A stretch of DNA of 64,000 nucleotides, taken from Nitrincola iocasae (GTDB lineage Bacteria > Pseudomonadota > Gammaproteobacteria > Pseudomonadales > Balneatricaceae). Both the position numbers and the translations under genes were made by a program. The notes under the pieces were generated by a model, which did no database searches, was not told the DNA's origin, and saw only the letters and a list, made by a program, of their open reading frames with translations. The stretch is taken from contig NZ_CP044222.1 in NCBI RefSeq assembly GCF_008727795.1, forward strand, positions 3,534,001-3,598,000, given 5' to 3'. Of this stretch, positions 35,308-44,347 are shown in pieces (within the stretch, counting starts at the first letter, position 1; each line of letters opens with the position of its first letter).

Positions 35308-36966
35308 TTAGTACTGCTTCGCAAGTTTAAAATCAGAGAGTCGGGTACGAAAAGCAAAAGCCGACTCAGGTGCCGCATAAAGATAACCCTGATAGGTATG
35401 GCAGCCTAACTTGGCCAGGCTTTGGCGCTGCTCAGGCGTTTCCACTCCTTCAGCAACCACTTCCAGTCCGAGGCTTTTCGACATAGCTATAATGGTGTTA
35501 ACGATCGCCAGATCTCCCGGATCGCCGGGCAGGCCTTTGACAAAGCTACGGTCAATTTTCAGACGATGAAGAGTTAAACGACGCAAGTAGCTGAGCGAAG
35601 AATAGCCCGTACCGAAATCATCCAATGCAAGAGTAACCCCTAACAAACGCAGGCGTTTCAATACCCGAGCACTGCGAATAAAGTTCTCAAACAGGTAACT
35701 CTCAGTCAACTCCAGCTCCAACCAGCGTGACTCCAACCCAGTCTGGTCCAACACCATACGTACGACATTAACAATATCGCCACTGTTTAGTTGTAGTGCT
35801 GACAGATTAACGGACATTTTCAGGAAGTGGCCTTCCTCCTGCCAGATGCGCGCCTGACGGCAGGACTCTTCGAGCACCCAGTGACCTATGGCATGAATCA
35901 ATCCGGTTTCTTCAGCTATAGGAATGAACTGATCCGGTGGGACTCGGCCTCGTGTCGGGTGATTCCAACGGATCAGGGCTTCAGCCCCGGAAATACAGTT
36001 ACTCTGCAGATCAATCTGAGGCTGATAGTAGACTTCAAATTCTTCACGCTCCAGTGCACCTCGCAGATCCGTTTCCAGTTCAAATTTCTCACGGTTTTGC
36101 TCAGTCATATCGGCTTCATAGAACTGATATCTACCCTGCCCAAGGCGTCGTGCACGTGTCAAAGCAGCATCAGCATGGCGCAACAGCGCATCAGCATGAA
36201 TACCATTATCCGGAAATAAACTGATACCTACGGTCGATTCCAGATAAATTGTCTTACCCTCCAGCTCAAAAGGCTGTTTCAGGCTATCCAGGATCTGCTG
36301 CGCTAACACCTCTATGGGTGGTTCACCCTGAGTTACTTTGACACACAGCAGAAACTCATCACCACCAGCCCGTGCCAGTAAGTCATCTGGCCGCGCTAAC
36401 AGCTTTAAACGTTCTGCCATCAGCATCAGCACCTGGTTACCCGCATCATGGCCCAGGCTTTCATTAACCACCTTGAAACGACTCAGATTAATAAACAAAA
36501 TCGCCAATTGCTGATCCTGTTGTTGCGCCACCTGGCTCATACGTTCACACAAACTGTCGTAAAGCTGTGACCAGTTAGGTAGACCCGTCAGTTGGTCATG
36601 GTGTACAAGATAATGGATACGCTGTTCAGAAAGCTGCTGCCGTTGATTGGACTGATCCAGTTGCCGCAGCAAAGGACGTATTTTGTAGGTGATAAAAAAG
36701 GTTCCAGCGACCAGTATAACCAGCGTCATAAGGATAGAGCTTGCAAAAACCCGATAAGCAGAAAGGGTTATATCCGTCTCAAGTAGGACAGTAGCCTGCG
36801 GTAAGCGGTTCATAATCCCCGAGCTTAACTGCGTGGTAATACGCTGCGTTTCATAATAAATTTGAAATACTGCAACCCCACTCAGCAACAGGCCGGTCAG
36901 TAAGATACCAACGGCTACAAAGCGTACAATTTTTTGCTGTAAATGCGTTGTTTTCAGCTGTCCCAA
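35308..36966 (-). CDS. membrane GGDEF-EAL protein
   Basis: A 552-residue protein with two membrane helices (about 12-35 and 60-85) enclosing a very short periplasmic loop, a GGDEF domain at about 115-275 and an EAL domain at about 290-545. The GGDEF motif is intact (ARAGGDEFLL) with an I-site RPDD 5 residues before it. The EAL domain keeps AEALIRWNHP, NLSALQ, DDFGTGYSS, KIDRSF and EGVETPEQ, so both cyclic di-GMP synthesis and breakdown are possible. The start is a TTG at 36966 with GGAG 7 bases upstream; the small periplasmic loop leaves little room for a ligand domain. Confidence 0.9.
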   Translation of the reverse strand: MGQLKTTHLQQKIVRFVAVGILLTGLLLSGVAVFQIYYETQRITTQLSSGIMNRLPQATVLLETDITLSAYRVFASSILMTLVILVAGTFFITYKIRPLLRQLDQSNQRQQLSEQRIHYLVHHDQLTGLPNWSQLYDSLCERMSQVAQQQDQQLAILFINLSRFKVVNESLGHDAGNQVLMLMAERLKLLARPDDLLARAGGDEFLLCVKVTQGEPPIEVLAQQILDSLKQPFELEGKTIYLESTVGISLFPDNGIHADALLRHADAALTRARRLGQGRYQFYEADMTEQNREKFELETDLRGALEREEFEVYYQPQIDLQSNCISGAEALIRWNHPTRGRVPPDQFIPIAEETGLIHAIGHWVLEESCRQARIWQEEGHFLKMSVNLSALQLNSGDIVNVVRMVLDQTGLESRWLELELTESYLFENFIRSARVLKRLRLLGVTLALDDFGTGYSSLSYLRRLTLHRLKIDRSFVKGLPGDPGDLAIVNTIIAMSKSLGLEVVAEGVETPEQRQSLAKLGCHTYQGYLYAAPESAFAFRTRLSDFKLAKQY

Positions 36967-37063
36967 CGTGCCACTCCGCTTTTTTATCGCACCATAGCAG
37001 TTTTAAAGACAGCTGTTAATCTATTATTTCTATGCAATTAGTAGTGGTTTTACGTTTAATTAT

Positions 37064-37720
37064 TTAAACCACCCGAGTTTCAGCTGTAATCACCTGATCC
37101 AACTGCAAGCTCAGCTTATCGCCAGAGTTTAATTGCCCCACACCTGCCGGCGTACCGGTTAACACGACATCGCCGGGCAACAAAGTGAACCATGCACTGA
37201 TATAAGCCAGCAAGGCAGTAACGGGCAGTAGCATCTGCGCTGTATTTCCCTGCTGACGTATCTGATCATTAATCCGCAAGGTCAACTCCAACTGCGTCAG
37301 ATCGAGGCCTGCTGGAGCAACGAAGGCCGATAAACTGCAACTGCCATCGAATGCTTTGGCCTTCTCCCAAGGCAAGCCCTTCGCCTTGAGGGTCGACTGT
37401 AAATCACGCAAAGTTAAATCCAGAGCCAAGCCCACTCCCGCTATAGCCGTCACTACATCGGCTTCACTGGCATGTGTTAAACGCTCTCCAATAAGAATCG
37501 CCACCTCAGTTTCATAGTGCAAGCCGCCTCGCCCCTGTGGTAAAGCAATCGGCTGCGATAAAGGGATAATGGCCGTGGAGGGTTTAATAAACAGCAGTGG
37601 CTCGTCTGGTACTGGGTTATTCAACTCTTTGGCATGTTCGGCATAGTTGCGACCAATACAGACCACCTTTCCGGCCGGAAGATGAGTTTGTCCTTCAAGA
37701 AACTGATGTTGATAATCCAT
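37064..37720 (-). CDS. fumarylacetoacetate hydrolase family protein
   Basis: A 218-residue single-domain FAH-fold enzyme. KVVCIGRNYAEHAKELNN and LLFIKPSTAI are the conserved N-terminal segments, GGLHYETEVAILIG holds two metal-binding glutamates, and LLPGDVVLTGTPAGVGQL is the C-terminal signature. The family includes acylpyruvate hydrolases and oxaloacetate decarboxylases of aromatic or keto-acid metabolism; the exact substrate is not clear. It follows the MFS transporter gene by 20 bases on the same strand, so the pair probably shares control by the divergent LysR protein. Confidence 0.9.
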   Translation of the reverse strand: MDYQHQFLEGQTHLPAGKVVCIGRNYAEHAKELNNPVPDEPLLFIKPSTAIIPLSQPIALPQGRGGLHYETEVAILIGERLTHASEADVVTAIAGVGLALDLTLRDLQSTLKAKGLPWEKAKAFDGSCSLSAFVAPAGLDLTQLELTLRINDQIRQQGNTAQMLLPVTALLAYISAWFTLLPGDVVLTGTPAGVGQLNSGDKLSLQLDQVITAETRVV

Positions 37721-37740
37721 GGGTTCTCCTGTGTGTTAGT

Positions 37741-38943
37741 TTATCCAGCAAACGCTGAAACACGCCCTGAGCGCTGCCAATAAAGCAGTATCATCGCACA
37801 ACCCAAGGTGATCAAAAAGATCAATAGTGAGCCAACTACAATGCCTGTCCAGCCCGCCAGTTGCCAGAAAGGATGTAGATAAAAGCCCCCCACACTGGCA
37901 CCGACATAATAAAACACCAGATAAAGTGCCGATGCACTGGCCCGTGCCTTGACGGCCTGCTGACTAACCCAGCTACTGGCTACGGAATGGGTTAAAAAGA
38001 ATCCAAAGCTATTAATAAAAAAACCACAAATAATAGCGGGTAAGCTGCCAACCAGGGTCAGCAACGTGCCCAGCATGAGTACAACTATGCCAAGTGCCAT
38101 ACACAGAGGTGCTGTAAAGCGCCGACTCAAACGCCCGGAAATCAGCGAGCCAAAGGTTCCGGTCAGATAGGTCAGAAACAGCAACCCGATCCAGGTGGCT
38201 GAAAGGCTAAACGGCTCTGCTGCCAGCACAAAGGTAATATAAGTATACTGATTCAAAAAAATCAGGAAGTTTAATCCCCCCACAAGGTAAGCAATAAACA
38301 GTACGGGATTACGCAGATGTCCCAGCAAGTCCAACAGCATGGATTGAGGCCGAAATGCCACTGGATTGAAATGGCTGGACGACGGCAATAAACGGATAAC
38401 CAGCAACAGGCCCAATGTACTGATTACCCCCAATAACAGAAAAACTTCAGACCAGCCCAACCAATCACCTACAGCGCCAGCCAACAATCTTCCGGTCACA
38501 CCACCGAGTGAATTGCTGGCAATATAAAGACCAACAGCGGTCAGCAATGCCGGTCGACTAAATTCATCGCCCATATAAGCAATGGCCACCGCAGGCACCC
38601 CAGCCAGAAAAAAGCCCTGCAGAGCACGCAGCCAAAACAGCGAGCTATAGTTATCGACAAACCCCAGCCCCAAGGTTGTCAGGGCAACACCCGCCAGGGT
38701 CAACAACAAGATGCCACGACGACCCAGAACATCCGATACCGGCCCATACACCAATAACGACAAGCCCAGCACCAGCGTAGCAATAGTATAGGCATGGCTG
38801 ATCTCCAGCTCAGTTCGGCCAAGACTGTCTGCCAGCATCGGCAGTAGTGGCTGCATGCCATGTAAATTGGCGAACACAATAAAGGAGGCGAGGCACAAAG
38901 CCAACGTTGCACGCCAAAAGTGAGGACTAGTAGTTTCGATCAT
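37741..38943 (-). CDS. MFS transporter (YnfM-like)
   Basis: A 400-residue major facilitator with 12 membrane helices. The conserved loop between helices 2 and 3 reads GPVSDVLGRRGIL. The start LALCLASFIVFANLHGMQPLLP and the pairing with a divergent LysR gene match YnfM, a putative exporter in enteric bacteria. Whether it exports or imports the substrate of the following FAH-family enzyme is unknown. Confidence 0.88.
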   Translation of the reverse strand: MIETTSPHFWRATLALCLASFIVFANLHGMQPLLPMLADSLGRTELEISHAYTIATLVLGLSLLVYGPVSDVLGRRGILLLTLAGVALTTLGLGFVDNYSSLFWLRALQGFFLAGVPAVAIAYMGDEFSRPALLTAVGLYIASNSLGGVTGRLLAGAVGDWLGWSEVFLLLGVISTLGLLLVIRLLPSSSHFNPVAFRPQSMLLDLLGHLRNPVLFIAYLVGGLNFLIFLNQYTYITFVLAAEPFSLSATWIGLLFLTYLTGTFGSLISGRLSRRFTAPLCMALGIVVLMLGTLLTLVGSLPAIICGFFINSFGFFLTHSVASSWVSQQAVKARASASALYLVFYYVGASVGGFYLHPFWQLAGWTGIVVGSLLIFLITLGCAMILLYWQRSGRVSAFAG

Positions 38944-38962
38944 GATGCTTACCTGTATTAAT

Positions 38963-38972
38963 CTAGATCTAG
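38963..38972. promoter_or_regulatory. palindrome between the MFS and LysR genes
   Basis: CTAGATCTAG, a perfect 10-base palindrome 20 bases upstream of the MFS start, in the divergent promoter region (38944-39037). It is a weak candidate for LysR-type control; I saw no clean T-N11-A site here. Confidence 0.3.
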
Positions 38973-39037
38973 CTTAGCAGTGGCAATGACATCATAAAAA
39001 TATATACTAATGATAAATACGATAAGAGAAATTGATA

Positions 39038-39913
39038 ATGAATCTAAAACACCTACGCTATTTCGTCCGGGTCGCCGAGCTGAGCAGCTTTACAGCGGCT
39101 GCCGAGCAGCTGAACCTGGCCCAGCCGGCGGTCAGCATGGCGATCCAGAAACTGGAGCTAACCCTGTCCATCTCTCTGTTCCATCGCCATGATCGCCAAA
39201 TCAGCTTAACTGACGAGGGTAGAGAACTGCTGCTGCACGCACGTCGAGTTTTGATGGCTGCGGATGAAGCCGAACTGGCCATGCAGGAACTCAGTGGCCT
39301 GAAACGTGGGGAAGTTCGCATTGGTATTCCCGGTATGCTGGGATCTTATTACTTTCCCCCGATTCTAATGGCCTTTCGCCACCGCTATCCGGATCTGCAA
39401 ATCTCTGTCATTGAAGCGGGTACACGCAAGCTGCAACAGATGCTGCTCAGTGGCGAAATTGATATCGGTGTGATCGTTGAGGACTCACCGACCAATGAAC
39501 TAGAGCTCTGCCCATTTCTAAATGAAGAAATGATGGTGGTGATGGCAGATGATCACCCGCTTGCAGCCTGTGAGAGCATAACATCCGAAGATTTTTTTGC
39601 TCAGGAGCTGGTGTTGTTTAAAGAGGGGTATTTTCATCGTGAAGTGATCAACCGGCTACTACAAGAAACAGGATTACAGCCGCATATCGGTTTCGAGACC
39701 AATCTAATTCCATTAATCAAACAGATCGTCAAACAGGGATTTGGTATTTCGACACTACTGCAGATGGTCATCCGGGATGAGCCGGCCTTGGTTGCCAGAC
39801 CCTTTTCTCAGCCGGTATTACTGGATCTGTCGCTGGCCTGGCGCAAAGGTGGGTATTTATCCCGTGCCAACCAGACCTTTATCGAATTTCTGGCCGATCA
39901 GATTCGGGATTAA
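39038..39913 (+). CDS. LysR family transcriptional regulator
   Basis: A 291-residue regulator. The N-terminal winged helix-turn-helix reads MNLKHLRYFVRVAELSSFTA, then AAEQLNLAQPAVSMAIQKLE; the C-terminal effector domain starts near residue 90 (VRIGIPGMLGSYYFPPILM). It is divergent from the MFS-FAH operon, its probable target. The ATG at 39038 fits the family start; the in-frame TTG at 39032 is unlikely. Its end overlaps the convergent cyclic di-GMP gene by 4 bases. Confidence 0.92.
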   Translation: MNLKHLRYFVRVAELSSFTAAAEQLNLAQPAVSMAIQKLELTLSISLFHRHDRQISLTDEGRELLLHARRVLMAADEAELAMQELSGLKRGEVRIGIPGMLGSYYFPPILMAFRHRYPDLQISVIEAGTRKLQQMLLSGEIDIGVIVEDSPTNELELCPFLNEEMMVVMADDHPLAACESITSEDFFAQELVLFKEGYFHREVINRLLQETGLQPHIGFETNLIPLIKQIVKQGFGISTLLQMVIRDEPALVARPFSQPVLLDLSLAWRKGGYLSRANQTFIEFLADQIRD

Positions 39914-42729
39914 GTACAGGGTAGTAGAGCGCTTTCCTGCCAACGCATCAACCAATCCTGAACTGGCGCGGGTCGACCGTAGAAATAACCCTGAAACAGA
40001 ATAGTCTCGCTTCTGGCCTTAAGAAACTCAGCCTGTTCAAGTGTTTCTACACCCTCAGCGACCACCTGCAGATGCATCTTGTCAGCTACCGCCAGAATGG
40101 CCTCTATTAATGCAGCATCGTCAGGGTCTTGTGGTGCATCCTGGACAAAACTGCGATCAATTTTAATTTCACTGACTGGCAAGCGCTTCAAGTAGGCCAG
40201 CGATGAATAACCAGTACCAAAATCATCAATAGAGAAGCGCAACCCTAACTGCCTTAGCTCCTGCATTTTGGCAGATACGCTATCAATGTTATTAAGAAAC
40301 AGGCCCTCTGTAACTTCCAGCATCAGTTGTGCCGGGTTAACATCCTGCTGTTCCAGCACCATTTTCATCCAGGGTACAAAGCCCTGAATACAGAAATGCC
40401 GCGGACTGATATTAACGGCCAGGTGCAACGTTATTCCCAAAGTTTTAGCTTGTTGTATCAGACTGCAGGCCTGGTCCATTACCCAAATATCCAGATCTAC
40501 TATCAGATTGGATGATTCGGCGATAGGAATAAAATCAGCCGGTGAGATCATACCCAGTTCCGGATGTTCCCAGCGTAACAGCAGTTCCGCTGCACATTTA
40601 CTGCCCTGGCCATCAAACTGCGGCTGCATGAATAGGCGCAGTTGATTTTGTTCCAGAGCACGACTCAGGTCACGCTCCAGACGGAAACGGTATCCGGCAG
40701 CTTCACTCATGGGGGATTCAAAAAAGATTAGTTGTCCTCCCCCTTCCAGGCGTGAGTGAGTCAGCGCCATACTGGCGCGCTGAAACACTAACTCAGCGGT
40801 AATCGAGTCATCCTCTTCCGGAAAACGTGTCACACCGGAACTGATGGATATACTGACGGGTTCATCATCGATCAGAAAAGGAGCTTCAAAAATCTGATTG
40901 CAAAGATCGGCCAAGGTTATTTCCAGGGCGGTAACCGGCATCTCAGGCAAGCGTTCAGACTGCACCAGGATGGCGAATTCATCGCCCGCGACTCTGGCAA
41001 CCTGTACCTGAACACCAAAGAACTGACACTGACTGAGCCGCTGCCCAACTGCAATCAGCAATGCATCGCCAAAACGGCTACCTCGCGCATTATTGATGGT
41101 TTTAAAGCGATCAATATTCAACAGAATCAGTAATGCTGAATAGGGTTGCTCAGCACTGTCCTGCAACACATCTTGAAGCTGCTCCTGCAACCAGGCGCGG
41201 TTAGGAATTTTTGTCAGTGCATCATTAAAAGCCAGCGACTCAATATGTTGCTCATACTCGACCTTTTCTGTCACATCCTGAACAGTACCCAACAAACGCA
41301 CCATCTCTCCGCGAGAGTTGCGAATGACATGCAGTTTTTCATGCAGCCAACGCACATCACTACCCAAGCGTACCCGGTAATCCAGCTCGTAGTCCTGCCC
41401 GGCCAGAGCCAGATCCCAGGACTGCTGAGTTTCGTCTATATCTTCCGGGATAATCTGCGCCATAAAATCATCAATACGTATGCTTTGGTCTTCAGACAGA
41501 CCAAACATCAGACGCATTTGCTCAGTACAGTTAAACAGTCCCGATTCAGGATCATAATCCCAACTACCGATACAAGCGACATGCTGGGCATGATTTAACA
41601 GCAACTCATTCTCACGCAACTGCTCTGTAATTTGCTGATTGCGTTGCTGAGTCACGGCCAAATGCTGATTTTTATGTCGAAGAATTAGAATGCTGGCAAT
41701 GAGAAAAGCGGCGGCCCCAGTTAACATCAGTGCCCAATATAGCTGCCACTGCGCCCAAATCTCCTGCAGCGTGAAAGTCGGTTGCTGATCAAAAGGTGGC
41801 AGTCGCAAATCACGCAGCAGCCGGTCTATCCCGCGATAATCGCCAGGAATGGTAAAGCCGGCAATCCCCAACTGCCGCGCAACCTCGCTATTTGCAGGCA
41901 GACTGAGCAAACTAGCCGTTACCTGGCGCACCACGTCCGGCGCCGTATGCGGCAATGCCGCAACGGGCCATTCTGGATACAGACTCGTCGATGTCATTAA
42001 TGGGTAGCCCGGCTGCTGCTGGGATCCAATCAGTTTATAACTGCCAACATCAAGCAGTCCTTCAGCCTGATACTGTTCCAACACACCCGCACGCATAAAA
42101 CCGGCATCAGCCTCACGTGACATCACTGCATTGATGACGGAATGTAGCGGCAGCCCGGTTTCCAACAATTCGATATCATCAGTTGGGCTGATGCCTAAGT
42201 GTTTCAGCTCAACCGCCTGCATCTGAAAGGCGGCTAATGACTGACGCGACACAACCGCTATACGCTTTCCTTTCAGATCAGATAGCTGACTCAAGTCGGA
42301 ACGGTCTGCGCGACTGAAGATAGTACCGGCAAACTGACTGACAATCTGGCCCTGTTCATTGTTCAGTAGCGTCGCCAACGGTGATGACAAACCATAACGA
42401 TAACTGTAAAGCACATAAAGCGATGGATTGGTAAAGATAAAGTCCAGCTCCCCTTTATCCAGTGCTGCATCCAAAGCCTGCAGATCCAGCACAACCAGTT
42501 CAAACGATAGTGCTGACGAGGACTGCTGATTGAGATAATCAATCAATGGCTGCCAGCGACGAGCCATAATGTCCTGGTCATCCACCAGTGGCATGCCGAT
42601 CCGATAGACTTGCTTAGCTGATTCCTCTGGCATCTGGCTGACCTGGGCCTGTAACTGACTGCCCAACAAAGCAAGGATGCAGAGACATAACAACACAATC
42701 CACTTCTGCACTAGGCATCTATGCCACAT
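39910..42729 (-). CDS. PhnD-like sensor-PAS-GGDEF-EAL protein
   Basis: A 939-residue signalling protein. Order: signal or anchor helix (12-28); a periplasmic PhnD-like binding domain at about 40-290 (YRIGMPLVDDQDIMARRWQP, ELDFIFTNPSLYVL); membrane helix near 335-360; PAS/PAC at about 385-500 (RVRLGSDVRWLHEKLHV); GGDEF at 505-670; EAL at 680-935. The GGDEF site is altered to AGDEF and has no I-site. The EAL motif is ELL (AELLLRWEHP), with DDFGTGYSS, KIDRSF and EGVETLEQ kept. This favours a phosphodiesterase steered by a ligand. The ATG at 42729 overlaps the preceding gene by 19 bases; a GTG at 42711, overlapping its stop by one base, is an alternative start. Confidence 0.9.
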   Translation of the reverse strand: MWHRCLVQKWIVLLCLCILALLGSQLQAQVSQMPEESAKQVYRIGMPLVDDQDIMARRWQPLIDYLNQQSSSALSFELVVLDLQALDAALDKGELDFIFTNPSLYVLYSYRYGLSSPLATLLNNEQGQIVSQFAGTIFSRADRSDLSQLSDLKGKRIAVVSRQSLAAFQMQAVELKHLGISPTDDIELLETGLPLHSVINAVMSREADAGFMRAGVLEQYQAEGLLDVGSYKLIGSQQQPGYPLMTSTSLYPEWPVAALPHTAPDVVRQVTASLLSLPANSEVARQLGIAGFTIPGDYRGIDRLLRDLRLPPFDQQPTFTLQEIWAQWQLYWALMLTGAAAFLIASILILRHKNQHLAVTQQRNQQITEQLRENELLLNHAQHVACIGSWDYDPESGLFNCTEQMRLMFGLSEDQSIRIDDFMAQIIPEDIDETQQSWDLALAGQDYELDYRVRLGSDVRWLHEKLHVIRNSRGEMVRLLGTVQDVTEKVEYEQHIESLAFNDALTKIPNRAWLQEQLQDVLQDSAEQPYSALLILLNIDRFKTINNARGSRFGDALLIAVGQRLSQCQFFGVQVQVARVAGDEFAILVQSERLPEMPVTALEITLADLCNQIFEAPFLIDDEPVSISISSGVTRFPEEDDSITAELVFQRASMALTHSRLEGGGQLIFFESPMSEAAGYRFRLERDLSRALEQNQLRLFMQPQFDGQGSKCAAELLLRWEHPELGMISPADFIPIAESSNLIVDLDIWVMDQACSLIQQAKTLGITLHLAVNISPRHFCIQGFVPWMKMVLEQQDVNPAQLMLEVTEGLFLNNIDSVSAKMQELRQLGLRFSIDDFGTGYSSLAYLKRLPVSEIKIDRSFVQDAPQDPDDAALIEAILAVADKMHLQVVAEGVETLEQAEFLKARSETILFQGYFYGRPAPVQDWLMRWQESALLPCT

Positions 42730-44345
42730 TGTTTTTCCACCATACAGTTACGTCCTTTGGCTTTAGCCTCATAAAGCGCAGCGTCTGCCAACCCTATCAG
42801 AATATCTGCCGAGGGCATATTCTCACCATCGCACCCAGTAATACCTATACTCAGAGTCAGGTATTCAGCTACCAAACTCCCTTTATGTTCAATATCCAAT
42901 GCACTGGTTTCTGCCAATATTTCCGAAGCCAGAAGTCGTGCTGCGGTAATATCTGTTTCCGGCAAAATACACACGAATTCTTCACCGCCGTAACGTGCCA
43001 CAAAATCCTGGCTACGACCCACCACTCTCCGCAGCAAGTCAGCCACTTGCCGCAAGCACTCGTCACCCGCCTGATGTCCATATAAGTCGTTATAGTTCTT
43101 GAAGAAATCCACGTCAATCATTAATACACACAAAGGCAGGTTACGCTCACGACACAAGTTCACCAAACGCTCCAACTGGTGATCAAATCCGCGTCGGTTA
43201 CTAATGCCTGTCAGTCCATCTGTGCGTGAAAGTGCCTCCACACGGTTATTCTGCTCACTAACCTGCTTGGCATAGAAATTAAATGCCTTAGCCAATTCGG
43301 TAATTTCATCACGTCCATCGATGTGGATTTGCTCAGGCTGGCTACCAACCTGATCCATTACCAAGGTTTTCAAACGTTGCAAGCGGTTGATTACCTGAAT
43401 TTTGATACACCAGATCATAGCAAGCAAAAACACCAGAACCAGTAATGACAAAACGCCAACCCAGTAGGTCTGACGTTCCAGTGTTTCCGACATAGCGTTT
43501 ACATTCTGTATCAACCGGGTTTGTTTCTGTAAGGTGGTATACTCAGCCTCAGAACCAAAATCTTGCACCATGCTGCGGATAAAACGGGTCCGCCCCGTTA
43601 CCCGTCCATTAATACGCAATTGCTCTGAACGTAATGCAATCAAACCGGTTTCATCCAGCAACAACAAGGATAAACTGTCTTGCAGCGTCATCGCATTGGT
43701 GCGCAGACTAACATCCAAGGTGTCCAGCAGGGCCCCTTGTTTGCTTAGATCGCTACGGATCAACTCAGTCAATTGACGCATGTCATCCAGTCGATTCACA
43801 CTTTGCACCTGTCCGGCACGAACTATAATACTGGAAAAGTTTAGCGCCCATTCTGGAAAAGCATGCGAATCACGTGCGATGACTTCCGCCTGATCATAAA
43901 AGCGATAAATTTCCTGCGATACATGGCTGATGGCCTGCTGATAGTATAAGTGCTGCTCAATCAACTCATTCAGGTGCCGGACTTCACGCTGGATGACATC
44001 AAACTTAAGCGCTAACTGTTGATTCTGCTGTTCACTAATCAAGAGCTGGATATCTCGGATTTTCTGCTCTATATCACCATATGCCAAACGACGCATAGCC
44101 TGACTTTCAGCTCTGGATAGGTGCTCTGTCAGATAAGGCAGTTCTTTTACCTGGGTATCCAGCATGGCAGACTGACGTATTTCAGGTAAGGCCGTAGAAA
44201 CAATACTGGTGAGCAAATTTTCAAAGGTTGTAGATCGATAAAATGCAATAGCTGCCATAACCAGAAACAGCATCAGAAAGATGATTAATGCCGCCGTCAG
44301 CCGGATCGCTATACTATGACCAAGGCGCATCGCAGGCAAACTCAT
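42711..44345 (-). CDS. membrane diguanylate cyclase (GGEEF) with large periplasmic helical domain
   Basis: A 544-residue protein. Helix 1 lies at about 12-33 and helix 2 at about 296-318, enclosing a 260-residue, mostly helical periplasmic domain like the sensor regions of chemoreceptors and TorS-type kinases. A HAMP-like linker (about 318-370) leads to the GGDEF domain (RTDGLTGISNRRGFD, ARYGGEEFVCILPE) with an I-site RSQD 5 residues before the active site. It should make cyclic di-GMP. It starts 2 bases after the UshA-like gene ends and overlaps the next gene by 19 bases, so the three are one operon. A secreted partner docking on the helical domain is plausible. Confidence 0.9.
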   Translation of the reverse strand: MSLPAMRLGHSIAIRLTAALIIFLMLFLVMAAIAFYRSTTFENLLTSIVSTALPEIRQSAMLDTQVKELPYLTEHLSRAESQAMRRLAYGDIEQKIRDIQLLISEQQNQQLALKFDVIQREVRHLNELIEQHLYYQQAISHVSQEIYRFYDQAEVIARDSHAFPEWALNFSSIIVRAGQVQSVNRLDDMRQLTELIRSDLSKQGALLDTLDVSLRTNAMTLQDSLSLLLLDETGLIALRSEQLRINGRVTGRTRFIRSMVQDFGSEAEYTTLQKQTRLIQNVNAMSETLERQTYWVGVLSLLVLVFLLAMIWCIKIQVINRLQRLKTLVMDQVGSQPEQIHIDGRDEITELAKAFNFYAKQVSEQNNRVEALSRTDGLTGISNRRGFDHQLERLVNLCRERNLPLCVLMIDVDFFKNYNDLYGHQAGDECLRQVADLLRRVVGRSQDFVARYGGEEFVCILPETDITAARLLASEILAETSALDIEHKGSLVAEYLTLSIGITGCDGENMPSADILIGLADAALYEAKAKGRNCMVEKQCGIDA

Positions 44346-44347
44346 GA

